A DNA stretch of 64,000 nucleotides from Njordibacter sp937773555 (GCF_047730085.1 NZ_CP159830.1:1674001-1738000); one strand, 5' to 3'; shown: positions 1 through 8,706, counted from the first letter of the stretch. Notes: a model not told the origin generated them from the sequence alone. A program made the numbers and translations.

Positions 1-696
1 TAAGTCTCCACCACAAAAAGCGATAGCTTGGTCTGTAAGGCTCAAAGCATCACGCATACTGCCTTTAGCTGCGCGGCCAAGCTGCCACAATGAGGCTTCT
101 GCAAAGGGGATGGCTTCGCTAGTAAGAACGTTGCGTAAATGCCCTGCCACCTGCTCGGCTGGCATATTTTTTAGGTTAAACTGCAAACACCTAGAAAGCA
201 CAGTAATGGGTAGTTTTTGCGGATCGGTAGTGGCTAAAAGAAATTTTACGTGAGGCGGGGGCTCTTCAAGAGTTTTAAGTAATGCATTAAAACTGCTGGT
301 AGAGAGCATATGCACTTCGTCTATTAGGTAAACCTTAAAACGACCTCTTGTAGGCGCGTACTGCACGTTATCGAGGAGTTCCCGGGTATCTTCTACCTTG
401 GTACGTGATGCTGCGTCTACCTCGATTAAATCAACAAACCGGCCTTCAGTAATTTCAACACAGCTAGAACATACGCCACAGGGGTTAGAGCTAACACCTT
501 CTTCGCAATTAAGGCATCGCGCCAATATTCTAGCAATGGTTGTTTTGCCAACACCGCGGGTACCAGCAAACAAATAAGCATGGTGCAAGCGCTGTTCGTC
601 TAAGGCATGAACCAAGGCACGTAAGACATGTTCTTGACCCACCATGGTGTGGAAATTTTGGGGCCGCCATTTACGGGCTAGAACCTGATATGCCAT
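1..696 (-). CDS. dnaX: DNA polymerase III subunit gamma/tau, N-terminal part (cut by window edge)
   Basis: Clamp-loader ATPase of DNA polymerase III. The reverse strand reads without a stop from an ATG at 696 to base 1, giving the first 232 residues, which begin MAYQVLARKWRPQNF. Visible motifs are Walker A (GTRGVGKTT), four zinc-binding cysteines in the CLNCEEG...CGVCSSC region, Walker B with DEVHM, and the LLKTLEEPP and LSRC (sensor/arginine-finger) motifs, all in the expected order. The C-terminal part, and any tau/gamma frameshift signal, lies outside the window. The family and start are clear. It points away from the accessory genes at 1-4 kb and lies downstream of ffs on the same strand. 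Confidence 0.97.
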   Translation of the reverse strand, partial: MAYQVLARKWRPQNFHTMVGQEHVLRALVHALDEQRLHHAYLFAGTRGVGKTTIARILARCLNCEEGVSSNPCGVCSSCVEITEGRFVDLIEVDAASRTKVEDTRELLDNVQYAPTRGRFKVYLIDEVHMLSTSSFNALLKTLEEPPPHVKFLLATTDPQKLPITVLSRCLQFNLKNMPAEQVAGHLRNVLTSEAIPFAEASLWQLGRAAKGSMRDALSLTDQAIAFCGGDL

Positions 697-1151
697 GCAG
701 CGTGCACTCGCTCAATAAAAAAATAAACTGAAGAATCCTATTATAGGAGCCACGGGTAATTAAAGCTACCAACTCCCCTGCGAATCTAATCAACTGACAC
801 CCAGCGCAGCTGCCAACCACCCAAAACTAAAACAACAGATTACCTGCTACTCCTAACATTAAGTGGTTGGCATATGGCCACGTATAAACCTTTATCAGAC
901 TGACTAATCCATAAAAGGGTACTAAAAAAACACTGATTGTTAAAAGTGCGAGGGGATTGGGATCTCAGTTGTGGCTAACCATGGGGAGTAATAGTTTCTG
1001 CACAGGCAGGGCGAAAACACTCTAGGCTTCCGGGTGTAACATCAGATCAGTGAGTTGTGCTTTGGTGTAGGGTATCAACATGCGTAACCTTTCCATACCT
1101 GCATAGTAACGACCCAAATGTTCATTTAAACAAAATGCATGTTAAAACAGG
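697..1151. other. Intergenic stretch upstream of dnaX with a possible gene remnant
   Basis: No complete gene seen in these 455 bases. A 13-bp perfect palindrome (TCCTATTATAGGA, 736-748) lies 40 bases before the dnaX start and could be an operator or promoter element. On the minus strand, 1022-1141 is open for 39 codons between two stops and reads like the end of a protein (LGRYYAGMERLRMLIPY, then KAQLTDLMLHPEA and a stop), without a plausible start. This may be a decayed gene tail; I do not recognise it. Confidence 0.4.
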
Positions 1152-2042
1152 TTATTGGTTAGCCTGCTCACGCATCAACATATAGTAGGTTGAGGCTACA
1201 ATTATTGCCGAACCCAATAAGAATTTAAAGGTAATCACCTCGTCAAAAAACACAATACCTATGACTATTCCAAGAGGAATAGAAAGAAAGTGTAAAGGCG
1301 CAAGCATAGAAGCCTGAGCATACATATGGCTCTGAGCAAGAAAAAACTGCTGAAAACTTGCTAAAACACCTAAGACTATCAAAAGATAAAGAGAATCGGG
1401 GGTTGAAAGGCCGACCAAAGGTTCAAAGTCATTTAGAATGTAAGCTAATAACCCAGCAAGAATAACACCGGTAACATTATACCAAATAGCCGTTGAAACC
1501 GCCGGGTCTGTTCTTCCAAGCACACGCAAATAGACAAACATAAGCGCTGAAAAAAAGGCGCCAAGCAGCGCGTATAAAACACCCCATAAATTAAGCGCTG
1601 GTGTTAGGGGAAATATAAGAACCAAAACCCCAAAAAAACCCACCAAAACCGATACTAGACGTTTTAAACCCACTACTTCCCCAGCAATGATAACTGACAG
1701 GCCTGTGATAAAAATTGGCATAGTTTGCGACAAGGCTGTGGCTAAACTAATATCAAGGTTTATGACAGATAAAAACCACATCGTGAGCCCTAAAACACCA
1801 AAAATAGTTCTTAATGCAAGCCCACGTGTATTAGTAATACTAAGGAATTTAGAGCCCCTAGTATAAATGGCCAACGCAATTAATAGCGGAAGACAAAATA
1901 AATAACGAAAAAACAAGATTAAAAAGACAGAAAATTCTGGCTGAAGCACCTTTACGATACTGACTAAAAACAATGACATAACAATTTGACCAATTAGGTA
2001 AATTGCCCCCATTTTATGGTTATTTTGGTTAATGGTTGTCAT
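1152..2042 (-). CDS. EamA/DMT-family permease
   Basis: Drug/metabolite transporter superfamily inner-membrane permease of 296 residues, the usual length. The sequence consists almost entirely of about ten hydrophobic segments arranged as two EamA halves (roughly residues 12-140 and 155-290). The second half ends with the typical FDEVITFKFLLGSAIIVASTYYM pattern of EamA proteins, in which an acidic residue precedes the last two helices. The start ATG at 2042 has a weak TTGGAAA ribosome site. Substrate cannot be told; relatives export amino acids, purines or drugs. It sits in the accessory patch between dnaX and ffs and reads in the same direction as its neighbours. Confidence 0.85.
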   Translation of the reverse strand: MTTINQNNHKMGAIYLIGQIVMSLFLVSIVKVLQPEFSVFLILFFRYLFCLPLLIALAIYTRGSKFLSITNTRGLALRTIFGVLGLTMWFLSVINLDISLATALSQTMPIFITGLSVIIAGEVVGLKRLVSVLVGFFGVLVLIFPLTPALNLWGVLYALLGAFFSALMFVYLRVLGRTDPAVSTAIWYNVTGVILAGLLAYILNDFEPLVGLSTPDSLYLLIVLGVLASFQQFFLAQSHMYAQASMLAPLHFLSIPLGIVIGIVFFDEVITFKFLLGSAIIVASTYYMLMREQANQ

Positions 2043-2294
2043 TTTCCAATGGTTCTCAGGTCACATCAGAATAAGCATTTATTAATAAAAGAAATAATAA
2101 ATACTCATTGCTTATTTAGGAAGCACAATCTTAACAGCTGACACCACACTAATGACAAATAATGTTAGGGTAGCTTAAAAATACTCGGGCGATGAAAGTC
2201 TTTTGAACCATCTTAATATCTCTTAAATCACACGATGTTAAGCACAATTTAATGCTAAGCCTTGGACCAAAAAACATCATCAAAACCTAACCTT

Positions 2295-2900
2295 CTAAAA
2301 GCACTGCGTATAACCACTCTTCAAGCAACGGCTGGACATGTCTTGTGCTTTACTGATGTCACCAGCACTCATTTCCTTGATGATATTTTTTTTAAGGCCT
2401 TGGGCTATCTCGTCCCCATTATGTGCAGCCAAGTCGAACCAGGCATAAGCTCGAATATTGTCTGAAAGCACTCCGTTGCCACTATAGTACATAAGCCCCA
2501 CACTCGCCTGAGCCTCAGCAAACCCCTGTTCAGCAGCCAAGGTAAGCAACTTTAGCGCAGTCTTTGTGTCAGATGAGACCCCTTCACCTCTGGCGTACAT
2601 GCCACCGAGTTCGTACTGAGCCTCGGCAAAGCCTTGCTCAGCAGCCAAAGTAAGCCATACCACAGCAGTGTTATCATTCTCTATTACGCCATTGCCTTTA
2701 GCGTACATTACCCCTACATTATTTTGCGCAATAACATGGCCCTGCTCAGCCAAAGGAATCCACTGCGCTAAAGCCGCTTTAAAGTCACCTGCGGCAAATG
2801 CCCTGAGCCCCATATCAAAACCAGTAGCAGAAGCAACAGCTACCCCACTAGTCAATAATACTGAAAAGGCTAAAGTGATTAATGATTTTTGTAGCTGCAT
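2295..2900 (-). CDS. Secreted SEL1-repeat (TPR-like) protein
   Basis: Predicted exported protein of 201 residues. I use the ATG at 2900 rather than an upstream one because it follows a GAGGAAG ribosome site at good spacing and opens a clean signal peptide (MQLQKSLITLAFSVLLTSGVAVASA). The mature part holds about three SEL1 repeats between residues 55 and 160, with G-x-MYxxGxGV signatures; two neighbouring repeats share the identical string LTLAAEQGFAEAQ, a sign of recent internal duplication. SEL1 repeats form alpha-solenoids for protein-protein contacts, so an adaptor role in the periplasm is likely, but no partner is evident. The tail carries two cysteines (RCLKSGYTQC). Confidence 0.85.
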   Translation of the reverse strand: MQLQKSLITLAFSVLLTSGVAVASATGFDMGLRAFAAGDFKAALAQWIPLAEQGHVIAQNNVGVMYAKGNGVIENDNTAVVWLTLAAEQGFAEAQYELGGMYARGEGVSSDTKTALKLLTLAAEQGFAEAQASVGLMYYSGNGVLSDNIRAYAWFDLAAHNGDEIAQGLKKNIIKEMSAGDISKAQDMSSRCLKSGYTQCF

Positions 2901-3184
2901 CGAAACTTCCTCTGTTAGATAATAGCCTAAGTATACAGCATACAAAGGCGTATCTAGGGATTGTCGTTATGTATAATAGGTTCGCCTAGGGTAGGTAGAT
3001 CATTGATTTAAAGACTGAGTCTAAGCGACAACTTTTAACTTCTCTACTCAAACTTGCTGGCCTACATTTAGTTTTAACTGTTGAAAAATTTTCCCTGAAA
3101 CCATATTCTTCAGGCTTAAAGGTGTTTTTTAGGGCTCACACTTTTTAAGTGAGTGATCAGTTTAATTTTTTTAAGGAGGATAAT

Positions 3185-3418
3185 ATGAAATTCATGAGGT
3201 TTTTAATGATTGGCCTGTTAATAACTAACACCGCTTTTGCAGCAACAAATGCAAACAATTACCCAAAAGAAACTTGTCAGGAAATTTATAAAGCAATAGG
3301 AACCTTTCTTTATCTCGCAGATGTCCAGTGGAAACAAGGAAACGAAACAAAAGCCATTTTTTACTCAACCGCATCGGCTAATTACGCATCTATTTACCAA
3401 GCCGTATGTAAGAATTAA
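3185..3418 (+). CDS. Small secreted protein of unknown function
   Basis: Predicted 77-residue protein. The ATG at 3185 is chosen over an in-frame start at 3149 because a strong AAGGAGGA site lies just before it and the protein then opens with a signal peptide (MKFMRFLMIGLLITNTAFA). The mature form is about 58 residues with two cysteines, one near its start (KETCQE) and one two residues before the end (VCKN), which could form a disulfide. The middle is aromatic and alanine-rich (FYSTASANYASIYQAV), probably helical. I do not recognise the family. It is the only plus-strand gene in the accessory patch. Confidence 0.65.
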   Translation: MKFMRFLMIGLLITNTAFAATNANNYPKETCQEIYKAIGTFLYLADVQWKQGNETKAIFYSTASANYASIYQAVCKN

Positions 3419-3467
3419 AACACATTATTTTTTAGTGCTCCGCTAAGATACAATTTAAAATCTTAAT

Positions 3468-3489
3468 GGCCTAACCACTGCGCTATGGC
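3468..3489 (-). other. tRNA-like D-arm fragment, possible decayed attachment site
   Basis: The reverse strand reads GCCATAGCGCAGTGGTTAGG here, which matches the D-arm style of bacterial tRNAs (GCGCAGTGGTTAG). No anticodon arm or T-arm follows, so it is not a working tRNA gene. It begins immediately after the stop codon of the truncated integrase, which suggests a deletion or recombination scar. Confidence 0.3.
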
Positions 3490-3816
3490 TTAAGGTGCTT
3501 TTTTAGCTCGGCTTGGTTCTTCAGCACTTAGTGACAAGGCTGCTCCTGAGGCTTTATCAACCTTCTCATAGCCCCACTGAATTTTGCCCACATCTGCCAC
3601 TTTTGAATCTGCACAGTCAAACAGTTCATCAGCCTGCTGAAGTAATTCAGCACACCTCATACCTGCTTGTCGTCTGCATTTTGTTTGCAACGAACGGCGG
3701 ATGTAAGTCCGCTTAAGCTGAGCTTGAAGATGCAAAGGTACACGAATGCGAAAGTAATAAACGTGATGTCTTGAGGACTGAATGTAAGCTGAAGGATTAG
3801 CCATGTGTTCCACCAT
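3490..3816 (-). pseudogene. Truncated site-specific integrase (DUF6538-type N-terminus only)
   Basis: The 108-residue product matches the N-terminal domain of a family of tyrosine recombinases: a short start followed by YYFRIRVPLHLQAQLKRTYIRRSL and a cysteine/arginine helix ending in AELLQQADELF. This arm-binding region is normally followed by a SAM-like domain and a catalytic domain with R-H-R-Y residues; none of that is present, as the frame stops after KKAP. An AAGGGG ribosome site precedes the start, so expression of the fragment is possible. It begins 62 bases beyond the 3' end of ffs and reads in the same direction, the usual position of an integrase next to its attachment site. It is most likely the relic of an element that entered at ffs. 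Confidence 0.75.
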
Positions 3817-3878
3817 GTGGTCCCCTTGCTTTGATAAGCGTCTAAAATCAGCTAAATATCTATATAAATCAAGGAAAT

Positions 3879-3991
3879 GGTGGTACCCCTATCAGCCACA
3901 CCTCGGCACACGAATCCACCGCTGTGGCTGCTCCCTTCCAGGCCTGACCAGGTTTACGGTTTATCGTTGCGTGGGGACCAATAGGGCTACC
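3879..3991 (-). ncRNA. ffs: 4.5S signal recognition particle RNA
   Basis: The reverse strand carries the invariant SRP RNA domain IV: ACCTGGTCAGGCCTGGAAGG then GAGCAGCC, with the GGAAG tetraloop, the symmetric and asymmetric internal loops, and CGTGTGCCG on the return strand. The outer ends (GGTAGCCCTAT and ATAGGGGTACC) pair with one mismatch to form the long closing stem, and a CACC tail follows. The length of about 113 nt agrees with E. coli 4.5S RNA (114 nt). The RNA binds Ffh and targets nascent membrane proteins to FtsY. The exact ends are estimated; about 25 nt of 5' leader would need processing, as known for E. coli. Confidence 0.95.
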
Positions 3992-4025
3992 ATAACGATC
4001 ACAATCGATCGATTGCGAGGACGGC

Positions 4026-4054
4026 ATTATAGGCAAAAAGCCCCTGATTCTCAA
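4026..4054 (-). promoter_or_regulatory. Sigma70 promoter of ffs
   Basis: On the reverse strand TTGAGA (4049-4054) and a perfect TATAAT (4026-4031) are separated by 17 bases. The predicted transcript start falls near 4019, about 25 bases before the mature RNA. Confidence 0.85.
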
Positions 4055-4259
4055 GCCATTTGTGTAAAGATATTGCAATCATATCAGTCACCGAAGAGGG
4101 CCTTGGAGCAAACCTTACTGAGCTAATGTGGGTGTCATTACCAAAAGACCTGATGGCACAACCCACTCTAACTTTTGGTGTTGAACTGCTTAGCTTTACT
4201 ACTAACGACTAGGCTGCTTAGTTAAAAAGACTTATCATTGAGGTGACGAGTGGGTTTAA

Positions 4260-5492
4260 TCAAACACCGTAACTAGCATAAGGCAAAAACTCTACATCCT
4301 GCGCTTCATCACCACAAGTGTTGGCTTTAACTACCGCTAATCCATCGCCCTTCATTGCCGTAGTAAGCACCCCAGAATTTTGATTAGTCATGGCTTCTAG
4401 GGTTAGGCCTGCTTGTGCGCTAGGAACCAAACGAACACGCAGGTATTCTTGCCTTATACTTGGCTTTTTAGGTGGGTTAACTAAATGTGCACTAAGGCTG
4501 TGGCCATTGGTGTTAGTGCAGCCTTGAAGAGCTAATAAAAAAGGCCGTGCCATCACCATAAAAGTCACTAGAACACTAGCCGGATTGCCAGGCAAACCAA
4601 AAAACGGTGTTTGTTTTACGCTTCCAAAAGCCAGCGGTTTACCAGGTTTAATGGCTAATTTCCAAACATCCAATTGGCCCAAGGTTGTTACTGCAGCTTT
4701 GACATGGTCTTCCTCACCCTCAGAAACACCGCCACTAGTAATAATGATATCGGCGGAATCTGCTGCCAAAGCAAGAGCTGTCTCTGTCGTTGACTGCTCA
4801 TCTGTAATAATGCCCATGTCGACTAATTCCATGCCCAGCTGATCTACTAAACCTGCCAACAAGAACCGATTGGAATTATAAATCTGGCCTGGCTTTAACG
4901 CTTGGCCGGGGTTCACCAGCTCACTTCCAGTAGACGCAATAGCCACTTTTAATGGTCGATAGACGTTTACATGCTCTACCCCCATGGATGCCAACACACC
5001 TAAATGTCTGGCTTCTAACTTAACGCCAGCTTCACACACTAGCTGCCCTTCCACCACATCTTGGCCTGAGGGGCGAATGAATTGACCCCATTTTTGGCCT
5101 TGTTCTAAAGCACTTGATCGTATTCGTACACCGCCGTCTACAATCTCAATATCTTCCTGAATAACAACAAGCTCTGTATTTTCTGGCACTTCAGCACCAG
5201 TAAACACTCGGGCACAGGTTTGCGCTTTTAAGGTATGTGGCACTTGCCCTGCGGCTATGCGCTGACTCACAGGAATAATGTCTAAGTTTAAGTCCTCTAC
5301 TCGCATGGCATAGCCGTCCATGGCACTGTTGTCCGCAGGAGGCACGTTTACCAAAGAAACCACTGGCTCACTCAACACACGTCCGCGGGCATGAAACAAA
5401 GGCACGCTTTGCGCAGTTAGCATACACCTTGCAGATGACATGATTTGTTGCCGCGCTGCAGAAACGCTGGTAAGGCTCGTTTTTTTATCCAT
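4260..5492 (-). CDS. moeA: Molybdopterin molybdenumtransferase MoeA
   Basis: Inserts molybdenum into adenylylated molybdopterin in the last step of basic Mo-cofactor synthesis. The 410-residue length is typical. Seen motifs: PADNSAMDGYAM (residues 52-63), RVFTGAEVP (95-103), the MoCF-domain loop TSGGVSEGEEDH (252-263), KPGKP and GLPGNPAS. The C-terminal beta domain is present to about 405. The start at 5492 lies 5 bases after the end of moaB, so the two form an operon. In this window the MsrP-type reductase at 51.6 kb is an obvious consumer of the cofactor. No sign of decay. Confidence 0.95.
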   Translation of the reverse strand: MDKKTSLTSVSAARQQIMSSARCMLTAQSVPLFHARGRVLSEPVVSLVNVPPADNSAMDGYAMRVEDLNLDIIPVSQRIAAGQVPHTLKAQTCARVFTGAEVPENTELVVIQEDIEIVDGGVRIRSSALEQGQKWGQFIRPSGQDVVEGQLVCEAGVKLEARHLGVLASMGVEHVNVYRPLKVAIASTGSELVNPGQALKPGQIYNSNRFLLAGLVDQLGMELVDMGIITDEQSTTETALALAADSADIIITSGGVSEGEEDHVKAAVTTLGQLDVWKLAIKPGKPLAFGSVKQTPFFGLPGNPASVLVTFMVMARPFLLALQGCTNTNGHSLSAHLVNPPKKPSIRQEYLRVRLVPSAQAGLTLEAMTNQNSGVLTTAMKGDGLAVVKANTCGDEAQDVEFLPYASYGV

Positions 5493-5497
5493 ACTAG

Positions 5498-6037
5498 CTA
5501 CTGCGCTGTGTGCTGGGCAGAGGAGTGAAAGGTCACCATTTCCACAAAATTACAGGGCTTGTGCCGGCTGTCTAACTGCTGCTCAATAATGCCATCCCAT
5601 GCAGTACGGCAGGCACCCGTAGACCCTGGAATACTAAAAATCACGGTGCGGTTAGCCACTCCAGCAATAGTACGAGATTGTATGGTAGAAGTGCCAACTT
5701 CAGCATATGAAAGGCTTCTAAATAGCTCACCAAAACCTTCGATAACTTGATCAAATAGGGGTAACAGTGCATCAGGGGTGGTGTCTCTAGCGGTAAATCC
5801 AGTTCCCCCTGTGACGAGCACCGCATGAACATTACTATCAGCCACCCACATACTTACTGCTGCACGTATTTGATACACATCATCTTTAACAATGGAGTGC
5901 TGCGCTAAGCTGTGTCCAGCACCTTGCAAACGCTCAATAAGCGTTGCACCCGATTTATCGGTTGCTAAAGTACGCGTGTCTGAGACAGTTAACACGGCAA
6001 TGTTAATAGGTTTCTGTGGCGTGGTGGCGCTAGTCAT
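5498..6037 (-). CDS. moaB: Molybdenum cofactor protein MoaB/MogA family (molybdopterin adenylyltransferase type)
   Basis: MoCF-fold protein of 179 residues that belongs with MoeA in Mo-cofactor synthesis; MogA-type members adenylylate molybdopterin. Visible motifs are LTVSDTR (16-22), the nucleotide loop VTGGTGFTARDTTPD (75-89) and the second loop FSIPGSTGAC. The length and the TVSDTR start fit MoaB better than the longer MogA, but by eye the two cannot be fully separated. It is the first gene of a two-gene operon with moeA; 279 bases separate it from the divergent ABC transporter. Confidence 0.88.
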   Translation of the reverse strand: MTSATTPQKPINIAVLTVSDTRTLATDKSGATLIERLQGAGHSLAQHSIVKDDVYQIRAAVSMWVADSNVHAVLVTGGTGFTARDTTPDALLPLFDQVIEGFGELFRSLSYAEVGTSTIQSRTIAGVANRTVIFSIPGSTGACRTAWDGIIEQQLDSRHKPCNFVEMVTFHSSAQHTAQ

Positions 6038-6234
6038 GGGATAGGTCTCTTATTTATGGCTAAAGAGTGAAAAAATATCCTGGTTAGTATACAGACTGTT
6101 TGATCTAGATTGTATATTTGCTAGCCGTTACCCTTATTGCTCATATTAATGATCTTAATGTTACAACTTTAGTTGCAACGACTTTAGTCTCATTCACTAA
6201 GGTCTAATTTCTAATACCTACCAATTCTCTAGAC

Positions 6235-6250
6235 TAGGTTCCAACCTAGA
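6235..6250. promoter_or_regulatory. Inverted repeat upstream of the ABC importer
   Basis: CTAGGTT-CC-AACCTAG has perfect 7-bp arms and ends 66 bases before the start of the binding-protein gene, a normal operator position. The rest of the 6038-6316 gap between divergent moaB and the importer shows no gene. Confidence 0.45.
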
Positions 6251-6316
6251 AGCACATCTGCATTAACTGTTGGCAGTGCTGATCTTGGTTCAACAAGAAT
6301 AAATTGGAGTTTTGCC

Positions 6317-7690
6317 ATGACAGATGTAAAATCTGAAAACACAAATCACAAAGCTGGCTGGTCTCGCCGCGATGTGTTGAAAGCCACGTCAGCTGGAGCC
6401 GCAGCAGGCGTTACACCTATGTTCTTTACTCAAAATGCATGGGCAGAAGAAGCACTTGGTAACTACCCAGTTAAGGGTAGCGAAGTTGTACTTGGTTTTA
6501 ATGTACCCCAAACAGGTGCATACGCAGACGAAGGCGCTGATGAATTGCGTGCCTACAAGCTAGCTGTAAAGCACTTGAACAATGGTGGCGGCATGCTCGA
6601 CACCCTTAAGCCAAGCAAATTGACTGGCAACGGCATTTTAGGCAAAAAGGTGACTTACGTTACCGGTGATACACAAACCAACGCTGATGCCTCTCGTACT
6701 TCTGCTCGCCGCATGATTGAGCGTGACAAAGTAATTATGGTTACTGGTGGTTCTTCTTCGGGTATCGCCATTGCTCAACAGTACCTATGTAACGAATTAG
6801 GCATTATCTTTATGTGTGGTTTGACTCACTCAAACGACACTACAGGTAAGGACAAGCAGCGTTATGGCTTCCGTCACTTCTTCAACGCCCACATGACAGG
6901 TAAGGCACTGTCTCCTGTACTAAGCAAAGAATATGGCAAAGACCGTCGTGCTTTCCACTTAACTGCCGACTATTCTTGGGGCCACACCCAGCAAGAGTCT
7001 ATGCAAGAGTTTACCGAGAAAGAAGGTTGGTCAACTGCAGGCAACATCATGACGCCTTTGAAGACTACTGACTTCTCTCAGTACTTGTCTCAGGTATTGA
7101 ACTCTGATGCAGACGTACTAATTTTGAACCACTACGGCGCGAACATGGTTAACTCATTAACCAACGCTGTAAACTTCGGCATGCGTGACATGCAAAAGAA
7201 CGGTAAGAACTTAGAAATCGTAGTGCCTTTATATAGCCGTTTAATGGCTAAAGGTGCCGGTTCTGCCAACATCGATGGTGTGTTAGGCACCTCAGGTTGG
7301 AACTGGGCTCTACAAGATGAAGGTTCTAAAGTGTTTGTTAAAACCTTTACTGATGAATATGGCTTTCCACCTTCACAGGCGGCTCACACCTGTTATGTAC
7401 AGACTCTTTTGTATGCTAACGCTTGTGAAATGGCCGGAACTTTCTACCCACCAGAAGTCATTAAAGCCCTTGAAGACTTTAAATTCACTGGCGCTGGCAA
7501 CGGTGAAACTTTATACCGTGGTTCTGATCACCAGTGTATTAAAAACATCTTGGTTATGCAGGGTAAGTCACCTGCTGCGCGCACCAGCGAGTTTGACTAT
7601 CTACAGATCGTTGATGAAGTGGATGCTAAAACTGTTGACTATGATCCAGCCATCTTTGGCGGTGAACTAGGTCCATACGTACCAGCCTAA
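6317..7690 (+). CDS. Tat-exported ABC transporter substrate-binding protein (HAAT/branched-chain type)
   Basis: Periplasmic ligand receptor of a type I ABC importer. The 457-residue chain opens with a twin-arginine signal (SRRDVLK at 16-22, hydrophobic alanine-rich stretch, likely cut after AWA near residue 43), then a Peripla_BP_6 domain beginning VVLGFNVPQTGAYADEG. An unusual feature compared with LivJ is Tat rather than Sec export and greater length. A GGAG site precedes the ATG. Ligand cannot be told: relatives bind branched-chain amino acids, amides, urea or aromatic acids. It is first in a five-gene set and is separated from the permeases by a hairpin that should keep its own level higher. 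Confidence 0.88.
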   Translation: MTDVKSENTNHKAGWSRRDVLKATSAGAAAGVTPMFFTQNAWAEEALGNYPVKGSEVVLGFNVPQTGAYADEGADELRAYKLAVKHLNNGGGMLDTLKPSKLTGNGILGKKVTYVTGDTQTNADASRTSARRMIERDKVIMVTGGSSSGIAIAQQYLCNELGIIFMCGLTHSNDTTGKDKQRYGFRHFFNAHMTGKALSPVLSKEYGKDRRAFHLTADYSWGHTQQESMQEFTEKEGWSTAGNIMTPLKTTDFSQYLSQVLNSDADVLILNHYGANMVNSLTNAVNFGMRDMQKNGKNLEIVVPLYSRLMAKGAGSANIDGVLGTSGWNWALQDEGSKVFVKTFTDEYGFPPSQAAHTCYVQTLLYANACEMAGTFYPPEVIKALEDFKFTGAGNGETLYRGSDHQCIKNILVMQGKSPAARTSEFDYLQIVDEVDAKTVDYDPAIFGGELGPYVPA

Positions 7691-7710
7691 ACTGTATGTA
7701 GTGACCAATA

Positions 7711-7737
7711 CGGGCCAGTATTACGCTGGCCCGTTTT
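7711..7737 (+). terminator. Hairpin with T-run between binding-protein and permease genes
   Basis: CGGGCCAG, a 7-base loop, CTGGCCCG, then TTTTTATTTT. It is a good intrinsic terminator but lies inside the transporter gene set, so partial readthrough or 3'-end protection of the binding-protein mRNA is likely. Confidence 0.85.
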
Positions 7738-7806
7738 TATTTTATTTAGACTATACTAAAAAAACAACATGATTTTGTTACAGCAACCAAAGGGAGTATC
7801 TCCACA

Positions 7807-8706
7807 ATGGATATGACGCTCAACGCTTTTACCCTTTCTATTTTAACCGGCTTACAGCTGGGTTCTATATACGTGCTCATCGCTTTGGGCCTCACTCTTA
7901 TTTTTGGCACTTTGGGCGTAGTTAACTTTGCCCATGGAGCCTTATACCTCATTGCTATTTATTTAGCTGTGAGCATTAACAATGCTCTAGGCTTTGGCCT
8001 GGCGCTCATCCTCGTGCCCCCTATCCTATTTATTATCGGGGTACTCTTGGAGCGTGGATTAATTCAACGTTTTTACGACCGCCCTCACACTGATCAGATT
8101 TTAGTGACTTTTGGCTTAGCCATCGTTATACAAGAGCTTCTGAAGTGGGCGTTCGGTGCTAACAACATACCCTTTTCTATCCCTAGTTGGGGTAACGGTA
8201 TCATCTTCATGCATGATTACCTGCCATTCTTAGAAGGATTTGTAGTGTATCCAAAGTGGCGCATGATATTAGTTGTGGTAGCCATTGTTACTGTATCAGC
8301 CGTATTTGCTCTATTGCACCTCACACGGTTTGGTTTAGTAATTCGTGCAGGAATGCGCGATGCAGAAATGTTGCAATTCCTTGGGGTTAACATTAACCGC
8401 CGCTTTATGGTGGTGTTTGGCCTAGGTGCCATGATTGCAGGTATTGCTGGTGTATTCGGCGGCCCAGTAACTCAGGTATCACCAGAAGTAGGCATGCAAT
8501 TACTTGTGCCCTCGTTCTTAATCGTAGTTATTGGCGGCATGGGCTCCTTAGGTGGTGCTGTATTGGCCAGTATATTAATTGGTATGGCACAAAGTTTTAC
8601 CGCACCTTATATCTACATTAATACCATTATTATTTACCTAATCACCGTTATCATTTTATTGGTCCGCCCACGTGGTTTGTTAGGTGCCAAAGGAGTATTT
8701 GAATAA
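7807..8706 (+). CDS. ABC importer inner-membrane permease, LivH type
   Basis: One of two channel subunits of the importer. The 299 residues contain about eight hydrophobic helices and the family landmarks LQLGSIYVLIALGLTLIFGTLGVVNFAHG near the N-terminus and GGMGSLGGAVLAS near residue 245, where the ATPase is contacted. AAAGGGAG stands before the ATG. The stop overlaps the start of the next permease by one base (TAATG), which implies translational coupling. Specificity cannot be read from the permease. Confidence 0.9.
   Translation: MDMTLNAFTLSILTGLQLGSIYVLIALGLTLIFGTLGVVNFAHGALYLIAIYLAVSINNALGFGLALILVPPILFIIGVLLERGLIQRFYDRPHTDQILVTFGLAIVIQELLKWAFGANNIPFSIPSWGNGIIFMHDYLPFLEGFVVYPKWRMILVVVAIVTVSAVFALLHLTRFGLVIRAGMRDAEMLQFLGVNINRRFMVVFGLGAMIAGIAGVFGGPVTQVSPEVGMQLLVPSFLIVVIGGMGSLGGAVLASILIGMAQSFTAPYIYINTIIIYLITVIILLVRPRGLLGAKGVFE

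Noticed and set aside
3803..4126. Open frames of 107 (+) and 69 (-) residues over 3803-4126
   Set aside because: They overlap the SRP RNA gene and its promoter; no protein signature.
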